DNA of 64,000 nucleotides from Chania multitudinisentens RB-25 (GCF_000520015.2 NZ_CP007044.2:5084001-5148000), one strand, 5' to 3'; shown: positions 42,251-51,967, counted from the first letter of the stretch. A program made the numbers and translations. The notes: generated by a model not told the origin, from the sequence alone.

Positions 42251-42654
42251 CGCAGTACGGATATCCTATGCTTAGCCAATGTTCAGTCGCTATTTGCTTG
42301 CCTGAAAAGATTCAGGAGAGTTTGTAAGGTTACCGAGCACCATTGCAACGCTTAAATAAGGGATAGCAATAAATAATAACCAAAATGACTAAGCTTTTTT
42401 TCTGGTAAGGGATAACGGTTAAAACGTTAAGTGCGTTTTTTTATCGATATGAAAATAAAGATTTTTTTTCATCCATCATTGAATGAATCGCATTTATAGC
42501 TGATAACCTCATCCGATAAGCTACGCGCCGATCAAACAAAAAAAGTGTTAAACCCTGGCTGCAAAAAACCAAGCGTTTAGCAGGGTATAAATGGTAATAA
42601 ACGCTATTTTTCACTACACTATGCGGCATTTTTTTATTCAATGAGGCTGTAATA
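42251..42654. promoter_or_regulatory. divergent promoter region cysJ / queD
   Basis: About 400 bases, AT-rich toward queD. The cysJ side contains CCCTTATTT and GGTTATTATTT-like elements on the minus strand at the distance expected for CysB activation; this is inferred. No gene, riboswitch or repeat is recognised. Confidence 0.45.
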
Positions 42655-43017
42655 ATGGCAACCACGCTATTTAAAGATTTTATGTTTGAAGCCGCACACC
42701 GTTTACCGCACGTTCCCGCAGGCCATAAATGCGGCCGCTTGCACGGGCATTCGTTTATGGTGCGGTTGGAAGTGACCGGCGAAGTGGATGCCTATACCGG
42801 CTGGGTTATGGATTTTGCTGAATTAAAAGCGGTGTTTAACCCGATTTGGGAACGCCTGGACCACCACTATCTGAATGAGATCCCTGGCCTGGAAAACCCA
42901 ACCAGTGAAGTGCTGGCTGCCTGGATCTGGCAACAGCTCAAACCACAACTGCCAGCGTTAACGGCGGTGATCGTGAAAGAAACCTGTACCGCAGGCTGCG
43001 TGTATAAAGGTGAATAA
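42655..43017 (+). CDS. queD: 6-carboxytetrahydropterin synthase QueD
   Basis: QueD converts dihydroneopterin triphosphate to 6-carboxy-tetrahydropterin in queuosine biosynthesis. The 120-residue protein has the zinc histidines in FEAAHRLPHV near residues 11-20 and CGRLHGHSF near 25-33 (catalytic Cys and His-x-His), the WVMDFAELK motif near 47-55 and LENPTSEVLAAWIW near 79-92. It converges on queE, encoding the next pathway enzyme, with a terminator between them. Confidence 0.97.
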   Translation: MATTLFKDFMFEAAHRLPHVPAGHKCGRLHGHSFMVRLEVTGEVDAYTGWVMDFAELKAVFNPIWERLDHHYLNEIPGLENPTSEVLAAWIWQQLKPQLPALTAVIVKETCTAGCVYKGE

Positions 43018-43020
43018 AGA

Positions 43021-43052
43021 CCTTTCCAACAGGCGATAACCTGATGGAAAGG
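43021..43052. terminator. bidirectional terminator queD / queE
   Basis: CCTTTCCA-A-CAGG, short loop, CCTG-A-TGGAAAGG: a 13-position stem with a single mismatch, between convergent genes. Confidence 0.75.
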
Positions 43053-43056
43053 GTGT

Positions 43057-43728
43057 TTAGGCAATATTCAGATACTTATGCGTCTGCATCGACAACCGCC
43101 AATTGCGGGCGATACAAGTTTCAATACACAAACGCGTTGCTTCTTCTTTCTGGCTAATCGGTTGCAGCGCAATAATACGGCGTTTCTTATCGTGCAACGT
43201 TGCCAGTAACTCATCCAGCGCAGCAATATCCCGCTCACGCCCGACCGGATGTTTAATCTCATCGGCTCGCCGCAGTGCCTGATCCAGCACCGTTAATCCT
43301 CCGCGCATCTTCACTTTAGGCGAAACCGTCACCCAGGTATTGGGAGAGCAGAAGATTTCGTGGGTGCCGCTGGTTTCTATCTGGCAAGCATAGCCATGGC
43401 TTTCGAACAACGTTGTCAGTGGCAACAGATCGTAAATACAGGGTTCTCCCCCCGTGATCACAATGTGGCGCGCGGTATACCCTTGCTGATGTACTACGCG
43501 AAGCAATTGCTCTGCCTTGGCACTCCCCCAGGTATCGCTCTCGGTGGTTTTTAGCAATATCCGTTGCATATCCACTTCCCGTTCAGCCCCCTTTTCCCAG
43601 GTATGTTTGGTATCACACCAACTGCATCCCACCGGGCACCCCTGCAAGCGGATAAAAATAGCCGGGACGCCGGTGAAATAGCCTTCCCCTTGCAAGGTTT
43701 GGAACATCTCATTAATCGGATACTGCAT
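43057..43728 (-). CDS. queE: 7-carboxy-7-deazaguanine synthase QueE
   Basis: QueE is a radical-SAM enzyme that contracts the pterin ring to 7-carboxy-7-deazaguanine on the way to queuosine. ATG 43728 (MQYPINEMFQTLQGEGYFTG) yields 223 residues as in E. coli; the upstream open frame is not conserved. The radical-SAM cluster motif is C31xxxC35xxC38 (GCPVGCSWCDTKH), followed by the SAM-binding VITGGEPCIYDL near 101-112. The unusual spacing and small size are as in the enterobacterial subgroup. Confidence 0.96.
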   Translation of the reverse strand: MQYPINEMFQTLQGEGYFTGVPAIFIRLQGCPVGCSWCDTKHTWEKGAEREVDMQRILLKTTESDTWGSAKAEQLLRVVHQQGYTARHIVITGGEPCIYDLLPLTTLFESHGYACQIETSGTHEIFCSPNTWVTVSPKVKMRGGLTVLDQALRRADEIKHPVGRERDIAALDELLATLHDKKRRIIALQPISQKEEATRLCIETCIARNWRLSMQTHKYLNIA

Positions 43729-44175
43729 GGATTTCTCTATTCTGGCAGGGTAAAAAATCATTATCGCAGATCCAGCTTCTGCGACCAAACCGGGGTCAAC
43801 ACCTTTCATGGAACGACCGTTTTGCGTAGGTGCGCCACTGTGCTTGATGAGGACGTTATCTTCACCACTAACTTGTAATGGGTATGTAAAAATATTGTGA
43901 TTCGTCGCGCAAAAACGATGCGATTTTAATTCATTTTTGTCGAATAGCTCACTGTTTCACCACAGGTTCACAACGGTTTTATCGGGTCTAAAAACCATAT
44001 TGCAATGATTTTTAAGTATAAAAAATTTTAATTGTGATTTTTCCATCGCAGAATGGTTAGTATTGCATATGCTTGTACATACAAGTATATGTTAATTAAC
44101 CCGACACAATGTTATGACCCGTGATCAATTTGCTGTGTCATGAAATCTGTATCGATACTGTCTGAGGAAATAGCT
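43729..44175. promoter_or_regulatory. divergent promoter region queE / hutU
   Basis: About 450 bases without a gene. The segment 43880-44110 is AT-rich and contains the candidate HutC operator. A catabolite-control site is plausible for hut but I cannot identify one reliably. Confidence 0.5.
44072..44085. promoter_or_regulatory. candidate HutC operator
   Basis: Palindrome CTTGTA-CA-TACAAG, embedded in TGCATATG...TATATG, about 90 bases before hutU. It resembles the TTGTATATACAA-type sites bound by the GntR-family repressor HutC in enterics and pseudomonads. hutC itself is not in the window. Confidence 0.65.
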
Positions 44176-45867
44176 GTGACTGCAAATAACAAAGTTCGCA
44201 ACGTCGATATACGCGCTCCCCGTGGTACACAATTAAACGCCAAAAGCTGGCTGACCGAAGCGCCCCTGCGCATGCTGATGAACAACCTCGATCCTGAAGT
44301 GGCGGAAAACCCGCACGAGCTGGTGGTTTACGGTGGCATCGGCCGCGCTGCCCGTGATTGGGATTGCTACGATAAGATTGTGGAAACCCTTAAAAAACTG
44401 GAAGACGACGAAACCCTGCTGGTGCAGTCCGGCAAGCCCGTCGGCGTATTCAAAACCCACAGCAACGCTCCGCGTGTGTTGATCGCCAACTCCAACCTGG
44501 TGCCACATTGGGCAACCTGGGAACACTTCAATGAACTGGATGCCAAAGGCCTGGCAATGTATGGCCAGATGACCGCCGGTAGCTGGATCTACATCGGCAG
44601 CCAGGGCATTGTTCAAGGCACTTATGAAACCTTCGTTGAAGCAGGCCGCCAGCACTATGATGGCAACCTACAGGGCCGCTGGGTATTGACTGCCGGGTTA
44701 GGTGGCATGGGCGGCGCCCAACCACTGGCCGCTACGCTGGCCGGGGCTTGTTCGCTGAACATCGAATGCCAGCAGAGCCGCATCGATTTCCGTCTGAAAA
44801 CCCGCTATGTCGATGAACAGGCGACCGATCTGGACGACGCATTGGCACGTATCAAGCAATACACTGCCGCAGGCAAAGCCATCTCCATTGCTTTGTGTGG
44901 CAACGCGGCCGAGATTTTGCCGGAACTGGTCAAACGCGGCGTGCGCCCAGATATGGTCACCGATCAGACCAGCGCCCACGATCCGCTGAACGGCTATCTG
45001 CCGAAGGGCTGGAGCTGGGAGGAATACCGCCGCCGTGCGCAAACCGAACCCGCGCAGGTGGTCAAAGCGGCCAAGCAATCAATGGCTGAACATGTTGCAG
45101 CCATGCTGGCGTTCCAGAAAATGGGCGTACCGACTTTTGACTATGGCAACAATATCCGTCAGATGGCAAAAGAAATGGGCGTCAGCAACGCCTTTGATTT
45201 CCCAGGCTTTGTGCCAGCCTACATCCGCCCGTTGTTCTGCCGGGGCATTGGTCCGTTCCGCTGGGCGGCGCTGTCCGGCGATCCGCAGGATATCTATAAA
45301 ACCGATGCGATGGTGAAAGAGTTGATCCCAGACGATGCGCATTTGCATCATTGGCTCGATATGGCGCGTGAGCGCATCAGCTTCCAGGGTTTGCCAGCGC
45401 GTATCTGCTGGGTTGGCCTGGGCCAACGCGCTAAATTGGGGCTGGCGTTCAACGAGATGGTGCGCCGTGGCGAGCTGTCTGCCCCGATCGTGATTGGCCG
45501 TGACCATCTGGATTCCGGTTCAGTATCCAGCCCGAACCGCGAAACCGAATCAATGCAAGATGGCTCCGATGCGGTATCCGATTGGCCGCTGCTCAATGCC
45601 CTGCTGAACACCGCCAGCGGCGCGACTTGGGTTTCTTTGCACCACGGTGGCGGCGTAGGCATGGGCTTTTCCCAGCATTCTGGAATGGTGATCGTCTGTG
45701 ACGGTACTGATGAAGCCGCTGAACGTATTGCCCGCGTGTTGCATAACGATCCAGCCACCGGCGTGATGCGCCATGCCGATGCAGGCTATGATATCGCTAT
45801 CGATTGTGCACGCGAACAAGGCCTCAATCTGCCGATGATCGCCGCTACTCAGGGAGAGCAAGCATGA
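44176..45867 (+). CDS. hutU: urocanate hydratase
   Basis: HutU converts urocanate to imidazolone propionate, second step of histidine degradation, using tightly bound NAD+ as an electrophile. I prefer GTG 44176 preceded by TGAGGAAA (563 residues); an in-frame ATG at 44140 lacks a ribosome site. The family signature QGLPARICWVGLGQR lies near 400-414, with GLGGMGGAQPLAATLAGA near 175-192 for NAD binding and the conserved HHGGGVGMGFSQHSGMV near 488-504. Its TGA overlaps the ATG of hutH. Confidence 0.97.
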   Translation: MTANNKVRNVDIRAPRGTQLNAKSWLTEAPLRMLMNNLDPEVAENPHELVVYGGIGRAARDWDCYDKIVETLKKLEDDETLLVQSGKPVGVFKTHSNAPRVLIANSNLVPHWATWEHFNELDAKGLAMYGQMTAGSWIYIGSQGIVQGTYETFVEAGRQHYDGNLQGRWVLTAGLGGMGGAQPLAATLAGACSLNIECQQSRIDFRLKTRYVDEQATDLDDALARIKQYTAAGKAISIALCGNAAEILPELVKRGVRPDMVTDQTSAHDPLNGYLPKGWSWEEYRRRAQTEPAQVVKAAKQSMAEHVAAMLAFQKMGVPTFDYGNNIRQMAKEMGVSNAFDFPGFVPAYIRPLFCRGIGPFRWAALSGDPQDIYKTDAMVKELIPDDAHLHHWLDMARERISFQGLPARICWVGLGQRAKLGLAFNEMVRRGELSAPIVIGRDHLDSGSVSSPNRETESMQDGSDAVSDWPLLNALLNTASGATWVSLHHGGGVGMGFSQHSGMVIVCDGTDEAAERIARVLHNDPATGVMRHADAGYDIAIDCAREQGLNLPMIAATQGEQA

Positions 45868-47399
45868 AAGCGCTGACTATCCGCCCGGGCAAACTGACGC
45901 TTGCCGAACTGCGCCAGGTTTACCAACATCCGGTGAAACTGACCTTGGACGATCATGCTTATGGCGCGATCCAGCAAAGCGTGGCCTGCGTAGAACGCAT
46001 TGTGGAAGAAAACCGTACTACTTACGGTATCAACACCGGCTTTGGCCTGCTGGCCTCAACCCGTATCGCCCGTGAAGATTTGGAAAACCTGCAACGTTCC
46101 ATTGTGCTTTCTCATGCGGCAGGCGTTGGCACACCGACCGATGACCATCTGGTGCGCCTGATTATGGTGTTGAAGATCAACAGCCTGTCACGGGGTTTTT
46201 CCGGTATTCGGCTAGAAGTGATTCAGGCCCTGATCGCCCTGGTGAACGCCGAAGTGTATCCACATATCCCGCTGAAAGGTTCCGTTGGCGCCTCCGGCGA
46301 TCTGGCACCGCTGGCACACATGAGCCTGGTATTGCTGGGGGAAGGTAAAGCCCGTTATCAGGGGGAATGGTTGCCCGCAGCCGAAGCCCTGGCCAAAGCC
46401 GGCCTGAAACCCCTTCAGCTTGCCGCCAAAGAAGGGTTGGCTTTGCTGAACGGCACACAGGTTTCTGCGGCCTTTGCCCTGCGCGGTCTGTTTGATGCAG
46501 AAGACCTGTACGCGGCAGCGACCGTTACCGGCAGCCTGACGGTAGAAGCAGCATTAGGTTCCCGTAGCCCGTTCGATGCACGGATCCATGAAGTACGCGG
46601 CCAGCGCGGGCAGATCGATGCCGCTGCGGCTTACCGCCACCTGTTAGGAAAACGCAGCGCGGTGTCCGACTCGCACCACAATTGTGAAAAGGTGCAGGAT
46701 CCGTACTCCCTGCGCTGCCAGCCACAGGTGATGGGGGCCTGCCTGACGCAGATTCGCCAGGCTGCGGAAGTGCTGGAGATCGAAGCCAATGCGGTTTCCG
46801 ACAACCCGCTGGTATTTGCTGAGCAGGGCGACGTGCTGTCCGGCGGTAATTTCCACGCGGAACCAGTGGCAATGGCCGCCGACAATCTGGCGTTGGCATT
46901 CGCTGAAATCGGTTCGCTCGCCGAGCGCCGTATTTCTTTGTTGATGGATAAACACATGTCGCAGCTACCCCCATTTCTGGTGGATAACGGCGGCGTAAAC
47001 TCCGGCTTTATGATCGCTCAGGTCACCGCGGCAGCGCTGACCAGCGAAAATAAAGCGCTGGCACATCCGGCCAGCGTTGACAGTATCCCGACCTCTGCCA
47101 ATCAGGAAGACCATGTTTCCATGGCTCCAGCCGCAGGCCGCCGCCTGTGGGAAATGGCAGATAATGTGCGGGGTATCCTTGCCGTGGAATGGCTCGCTGC
47201 CTGCCAGGGCCTGGATCTGCGTAAAGGCCTGCAAACCACTGAAGGCCTGGAGCAGGCTCGCCGCCTGCTACGTGAGCATGTCAGTTACTACGATAAGGAT
47301 CGGTTCTTCGCCCCTGATATCGAAACCGCCAGTAAGTTGTTGTTGGCGGGTCACTTGACATCGCTGGTGCCTGCGGCACTCTTGCCTAGCCAAGCGTAG
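45864..47399 (+). CDS. hutH: histidine ammonia-lyase
   Basis: HutH eliminates ammonia from L-histidine to give urocanate. ATG 45864 (511 residues) overlaps the hutU stop by four bases, so translation is coupled. The Ala-Ser-Gly triad that cyclises to the MIO electrophile is in GSVGASGDLAPLAH near residues 139-152. The catalytic tyrosine is expected in TYGINTGFG near 52-60, and SVDSIPTSANQEDHVSM near 399-415 is conserved. hutI, hutG and hutC are not nearby, so only the first two pathway enzymes are encoded here. Confidence 0.97.
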   Translation: MKALTIRPGKLTLAELRQVYQHPVKLTLDDHAYGAIQQSVACVERIVEENRTTYGINTGFGLLASTRIAREDLENLQRSIVLSHAAGVGTPTDDHLVRLIMVLKINSLSRGFSGIRLEVIQALIALVNAEVYPHIPLKGSVGASGDLAPLAHMSLVLLGEGKARYQGEWLPAAEALAKAGLKPLQLAAKEGLALLNGTQVSAAFALRGLFDAEDLYAAATVTGSLTVEAALGSRSPFDARIHEVRGQRGQIDAAAAYRHLLGKRSAVSDSHHNCEKVQDPYSLRCQPQVMGACLTQIRQAAEVLEIEANAVSDNPLVFAEQGDVLSGGNFHAEPVAMAADNLALAFAEIGSLAERRISLLMDKHMSQLPPFLVDNGGVNSGFMIAQVTAAALTSENKALAHPASVDSIPTSANQEDHVSMAPAAGRRLWEMADNVRGILAVEWLAACQGLDLRKGLQTTEGLEQARRLLREHVSYYDKDRFFAPDIETASKLLLAGHLTSLVPAALLPSQA

Positions 47400-47423
47400 C
47401 AATTTCTCTACAATACCCATGGA

Positions 47424-47458
47424 TTTCACACCGCAGCCAACCCGGCTACGGTGTGAAA
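47424..47458 (+). repeat. hairpin in the hutH-permease spacer
   Basis: TTTCACACCG, 15-base loop with a partial GCCAACCCGGC stem, CGGTGTGAAA. It has no T-run on the plus strand, so it may attenuate or stabilise hutUH mRNA relative to the permease. Confidence 0.5.
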
Positions 47459-47565
47459 AACAAAAGGGTACACTCTACAAGTTCGTACTCTGTCCCACCG
47501 CGGCTCGTTCCCCCGGTGTGGACAGTGCTGCCTGTCCGACAACTACTCTAAAACGGGGAAGCAAC

Positions 47566-48954
47566 ATGCGTAACGAAAAAACTCAACTCCGGCGCGGCTT
47601 GAACGCACGGCACATTCGCTTTATGGCTTTGGGTTCCGCTATCGGTACCGGGCTGTTTTACGGTTCGGCAGGAGCCATCCAACTGGCAGGCCCCGCAGTG
47701 CTGCTGGCCTATCTGGTTGGCGGCGCAGCGGTTTTTATGGTGATGCGCGCACTGGGGGAAATGGCGGTTCATCAGCCCGTTTCCGGTTCCTTCGGTCATT
47801 ATGCCAGCCACTATCTTGGCCCGCTGGCCGGGTTCCTCACCGGTTGGACCTATACTTTTGAAATGGTGATCGTGGCCCTGGCTGACGTTACCGCCTTTGG
47901 CATCTATATGGGGCTGTGGTTCCCAGATGTCGCCCAGTGGGTTTGGGTGCTGAGTATTATTATGTTTATCGGCGCACTCAACATGTGCAGCGTCAAAGTG
48001 TTTGGTGAAATGGAGTTCTGGCTTTCACTGGTAAAAGTAGTGGCCATTATCGCGATGATCGTTGGCGGTGCGGCTGTGATGCTGTTTGGTTTCGGCCAGG
48101 CGCAAGAGGCCACCGGTTTCAGTAACCTGTGGCAACACGGCGGCTTTATGCCAAACGGTATTAGCGGCGTTGTCGCTTCTCTGGCAGTGGTCATGTTTGC
48201 CTTCGGTGGCATTGAAATTATCGGTATTACCGCCAGCGAAGCCAAAGATCCGGCAACAGTACTGCCGAAAGCCATCAACTCCGTCCCACTACGCATACTG
48301 TTGTTCTACGTGTTGACCTTACTGGTGCTGATGGCCATCTACCCTTGGAACAGCATCGGCCAGAAAGGCAGCCCGTTTGTAGAGATTTTCAGTAACCTGG
48401 GTATCAGCTCCGCTGCCAGCGTGCTGAACGTTGTCGTGATCACCGCCGCTATTTCAGCCATCAATAGCGACATCTTTGGCGCAGGCCGCATGATGTACGG
48501 TATGGCGAGTGACGGGCAGGCACCAAAAAGCTTCTCGAAACTGACCTCCAACGGAGTCCCCTGGATGACCGTACTGGTGATGTCCGTCGCACTCCTACTG
48601 GCAGTGGTACTCAACTATTTCATCCCGAAACAGATCTTCATGATCATTGCGTCGATCGCCACCTTTGCCACCGTGTGGGTATGGCTGATGATCCTGCTTT
48701 CGCAGATCGCCATGCGCCGCACCCTGACCAAAGAAGAAGTCAGCCAACTGAGTTTCCCGGTGCCTTGGTGGCCGCTGGCTCCGGCGCTAGCCACGGTATT
48801 TATGCTGTTTGTCATCGGCCTGCTCGGTTACTTTGAAGCAAGCCGCATTGCTTTGTATGTCGGGCTGGTTTGGGTGGCGCTGCTCACTCTGGCCTACTGG
48901 CTGTGGGTGCGTAAAAAAGCCCCTCTCACCGTGACCTCACCACAAAACCTGTAA
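47566..48954 (+). CDS. amino-acid permease, probable histidine transporter (HutT/ProY-like)
   Basis: A 462-residue APC-superfamily permease with about twelve hydrophobic segments. ATG 47566, after GGGGAAGC, starts MRNEKTQLRRGLNARHIRFMALGSAIGTGLFYGS, the conserved first-helix motif with GSAIGTGLF for substrate binding; the longer open frame upstream is not conserved. Further AAT-family motifs are ALGEMAVHQPVSGSF near 67-81 and FAFGGIEIIGITASEAKDP near 206-224. Closest resemblance is to ProY/HutT. Location behind hutUH suggests histidine uptake; proline or another amino acid cannot be excluded. Confidence 0.87.
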   Translation: MRNEKTQLRRGLNARHIRFMALGSAIGTGLFYGSAGAIQLAGPAVLLAYLVGGAAVFMVMRALGEMAVHQPVSGSFGHYASHYLGPLAGFLTGWTYTFEMVIVALADVTAFGIYMGLWFPDVAQWVWVLSIIMFIGALNMCSVKVFGEMEFWLSLVKVVAIIAMIVGGAAVMLFGFGQAQEATGFSNLWQHGGFMPNGISGVVASLAVVMFAFGGIEIIGITASEAKDPATVLPKAINSVPLRILLFYVLTLLVLMAIYPWNSIGQKGSPFVEIFSNLGISSAASVLNVVVITAAISAINSDIFGAGRMMYGMASDGQAPKSFSKLTSNGVPWMTVLVMSVALLLAVVLNYFIPKQIFMIIASIATFATVWVWLMILLSQIAMRRTLTKEEVSQLSFPVPWWPLAPALATVFMLFVIGLLGYFEASRIALYVGLVWVALLTLAYWLWVRKKAPLTVTSPQNL

Positions 48955-49799
48955 ACCAGGCAGTGGAAGATAAACATCATTTAAGTCAGTTTTAGGGCAA
49001 CCCGCACGCTGGGTTGCCACTGATGAAGCCAGCCTGCCATTCCCCAAACATGCTTGGCCGATTGGCTACCCACTTCAGAATACCCCTCTCAATCAGTATT
49101 CAGAATTTGCAGACTAAGAGCCGATTAAAATAGGCTCTTAGCATTCTATTTAGTTTGGTACATGACCCCACGCTGCCCGCTATTCCCCCCACTAAAGGCC
49201 GCAATAGCACACGCAGTAGTAAAATGGGTATCAATACCCGGTTTACCCGCATCATCAAACCGATTTTATTTTTAATCTGGAATTTATCGTTAACTCGAGG
49301 ATAATAACTAAGAATATTCTTGCAAAGATATCCATATTCTATTTTATTCTAAAAATAATTATTATTTTATTTACCTCGCATAAAATAATCCCTAGCATGA
49401 ATTATTTACCAATGTTATTTAATTAACATAAGGATGTTGTTTTCTATATATTATTTTTTATGTATTAATTTGCAAGTCGAATTTTAAGAATTTTCTTAAA
49501 AACCAGCCCATAGTGAAGTTTAGTGAATGTTTTTTACATTAAGTTACATGTGTGATAGTCTCCTGCCATTAATCAAATTTATCTCTATAATTAAATTGGA
49601 TTTTATGTGGGACTAATCTGACTAAACATGGAATGTATTGAAACACTTATACCATCTTTATGCTCTATCTAATCATAATCATAGCTTATTATTAGTAATT
49701 TATTCCTTTAAATGTTTACTCGTTAATTATCCACCTAACGAGCGATGACATCACATGCACAATGAATAGTGTGGTTAAAAAGCTGCAAGGAGAATCAGC
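48955..49799. other. long AT-rich intergenic region upstream of the LuxR-type regulator
   Basis: About 845 bases with no gene. Near the permease are two hairpins: GGCAACCC...GGGTTGCC (48996-49018) and CTAAGAGCC...GGCTCTTAG (49114-49141), either of which may end the hut transcript. From about 49300 to 49790 the DNA is strongly AT-rich with runs of A and T and an inverted TTAAGAA/TTCTTAA at about 49484. This is the character of a nucleoid-protein-silenced promoter region. No RNA gene is recognised. Confidence 0.6.
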
Positions 49800-50381
49800 A
49801 TGAGCATTATTTATATTGAGCGTTCACCACTATGCCAGTTGGGAATGAAGGCATTATTAGCGCAAGATATTCTTTGTTTATCTCATCCTTCCATCGACTT
49901 TCTGCAAAATGGAAAGACTCATTTTAATCTGATTATAATGAATTTTCCTGAGAAAATTTACCTGTTTGAAGAATATATTCTATTCCTCAAACACATTCGA
50001 GCGCTCAACCCCAAGATAAAAACACTGTTTTTTATTGATAAAATTTCCCCCTTGGTGCTGTCTTTAATTGCCCGAGCACATCCTGATGCGATATTGGATA
50101 AGAAGGAAAAGACCGATGTGGTATTCGAAATGTGCCTGGCCTTACTACAGCAGGAAGCGCCGGTAGCCAATGGCCACACCTGGAGCACCAAAAAACCCCC
50201 CATGATTACACCCGGCGAAGTCATTGTGCTTTGTGAAATAGCCCGTAATGAAAGCATTAACAGCATTGCACAACGGTTGCACTTGCACCCGAAAACCATT
50301 TATTCCCACTTGAATAACGCGAGTAAAAAATTCGGTATCTGTAACCGCGTTGAACTCTTGAAAATGATCGCCATGCTGTAA
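49800..50381 (+). CDS. LuxR-type transcriptional regulator with receiver-like N-terminus lacking the phosphoacceptor
   Basis: A 193-residue regulator, ATG 49800 behind AAGGAG. The N-terminal 120 residues look like a degenerate receiver (IIYIERSPLCQLGMKALLAQ at the start), but at the usual phosphoacceptor position the strand reads LIIMNFPE, with no Asp. The C-terminus (about 133-193) is a LuxR/FixJ helix-turn-helix: TPGEVIVLCEIARNESINSIAQRLHLHPKTIYSHLNNASKKFGICNR. It resembles RcsB/FimZ/BglJ-type proteins that work without phosphorylation or as heterodimers. The coding sequence is AT-rich compared with eno and hut neighbours. Target genes unknown. Confidence 0.8.
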   Translation: MSIIYIERSPLCQLGMKALLAQDILCLSHPSIDFLQNGKTHFNLIIMNFPEKIYLFEEYILFLKHIRALNPKIKTLFFIDKISPLVLSLIARAHPDAILDKKEKTDVVFEMCLALLQQEAPVANGHTWSTKKPPMITPGEVIVLCEIARNESINSIAQRLHLHPKTIYSHLNNASKKFGICNRVELLKMIAML

Positions 50382-50485
50382 CCGCATCGCCTTCTACCGC
50401 TGTTGTTCTGAAATAAACCAGCCACTGGTGATGTGAAGCCTATTACAAGGAAGGGCAGTAAAATATCAGGGGGATGATAACAATA

Positions 50486-50511
50486 ACGGGGAATGCTTTA
50501 ACATTCCCCGT
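50486..50511. terminator. bidirectional terminator luxR-type gene / eno
   Basis: ACGGGGAATG, six-base loop, CATTCCCCGT between convergent genes, with a T-rich segment on the plus side. Confidence 0.85.
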
Positions 50512-50585
50512 ATGTATTTTCTAATATCGCTCTCTTTCAAGCTACAGATGTTTCCTGTCTCTTGAAATCTATGGATATATTGCCG

Positions 50586-51881
50586 TTACTGGCCTTTAAC
50601 TTCTTTCAGACCGTTGAACGGTGCGCGGCTACCCAGAGCTTCTTCGATACGAATCAGTTGGTTGTATTTAGCCACACGGTCAGAACGGCTCATAGAACCG
50701 GTTTTGATCTGACCAGCCGCGGTGCCTACCGCCAAGTCAGCGATGGTTGCATCTTCAGTTTCACCTGAACGGTGAGAGATCACCGCAGTGTAACCCGCAT
50801 CTTTCGCCATCTTGATAGCTGCCAGAGTTTCGGTCAGAGAACCGATCTGGTTGAACTTGATCAGAATGGAGTTAGCAATACCTTTATCGATGCCTTCTTT
50901 CAGGATCTTGGTGTTGGTAACAAACAGATCGTCACCCACCAATTGGATTTTGTCGCCCAGCACTTTGGTCTGGTAGGCAAAACCATTCCAGTCAGACTCG
51001 TCTAGACCATCTTCAATAGAAACGATCGGATACTGCTTGGTCAGATCTTCCAGGAAGTGTGTGAACTCTTCGGAAGTGAAAGCTTTGTTGCCTTCGCCAG
51101 CCAGAACGTATTTACCGTCTTTGTAGAACTCAGAAGCTGCGCAGTCCATCGCCAGGGTAATGTCTTTGCCCAGCTCGTAGCCTGCCGCTTTCACCGCTTC
51201 AGCAATAACAGCCAGAGCTTCTGCGTTGGAGCCCAGGTTCGGCGCATAGCCACCTTCGTCACCCACTGCCGTGTTCATGCCTTTAGCTTTCAACACTTTT
51301 GCCAGGTGATGGAATACTTCAGAACCCATACGTACAGCTTCTTTCAGGGTTTTAGCGCCAACCGGCTGAATCATGAACTCCTGAATGTCAACGTTGTTAT
51401 CCGCGTGCTCACCACCGTTGATGATGTTCATCATCGGCAGAGGCATAGAGAATTTGCCCGGAGTGTTATTCAGTTCAGCAATGTGTTCGTACAGCGGCAT
51501 TCCTTTGGAAGCCGCAGCAGCTTTGGCCGCCGCCAGAGAAACTGCCAGAATGGCGTTAGCACCAAACTTGGATTTGTTCTCTGTGCCGTCCAGCTCGATC
51601 ATGATTTTATCGATGTTAGCCTGGTCTTTGGCATCTTTACCCTGCACGGCCTGAGCGATTGGGCCATTGACCGCAGCAACGGCTTTCAGTACGCCTTTAC
51701 CCAGGAAACGAGATTTGTCACCGTCACGCAGTTCCAGCGCTTCGCGGGAACCGGTGGAAGCACCTGACGGCGCAGCAGCCAGACCAACGAAACCACCTTC
51801 CAGATGCACTTCGGCTTCAACAGTTGGGTTGCCGCGTGAGTCGATGATTTCACGGCCGATGACTTTCACAATTTTGGACAT
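50586..51881 (-). CDS. eno: enolase
   Basis: Enolase interconverts 2-phosphoglycerate and phosphoenolpyruvate and is a component of the RNA degradosome. ATG 51881 (MSKIVKVIGREIIDSRGNPT) gives 431 residues, typical length; the open frame extends upstream without conservation. Mg-binding residues are in AMDCAASEFYKDGKY near 244-258, SIEDGLDESDW near 288-298 and QLVGDDLFVTN near 311-321; the signature ILIKFNQIGSLTET lies near 338-351. It follows pyrG by 128 bases with a GC-rich hairpin between, the conserved pyrG-eno pairing. Confidence 0.98.
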   Translation of the reverse strand: MSKIVKVIGREIIDSRGNPTVEAEVHLEGGFVGLAAAPSGASTGSREALELRDGDKSRFLGKGVLKAVAAVNGPIAQAVQGKDAKDQANIDKIMIELDGTENKSKFGANAILAVSLAAAKAAAASKGMPLYEHIAELNNTPGKFSMPLPMMNIINGGEHADNNVDIQEFMIQPVGAKTLKEAVRMGSEVFHHLAKVLKAKGMNTAVGDEGGYAPNLGSNAEALAVIAEAVKAAGYELGKDITLAMDCAASEFYKDGKYVLAGEGNKAFTSEEFTHFLEDLTKQYPIVSIEDGLDESDWNGFAYQTKVLGDKIQLVGDDLFVTNTKILKEGIDKGIANSILIKFNQIGSLTETLAAIKMAKDAGYTAVISHRSGETEDATIADLAVGTAAGQIKTGSMSRSDRVAKYNQLIRIEEALGSRAPFNGLKEVKGQ

Positions 51882-51967
51882 ATCTATTTTCCTCAAGTCG
51901 CAAGTTAAACTATTCCCATCGTCTTCCAGGCTACCGCTTGAAATACTTTGGGTATAAAACCCCAGAC

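Noticed and set aside
51057..51767. 236-codon plus-strand frame opposite eno
   Set aside because: Highly expressed genes such as eno often leave a long antisense open frame; no protein family or start signal seen.
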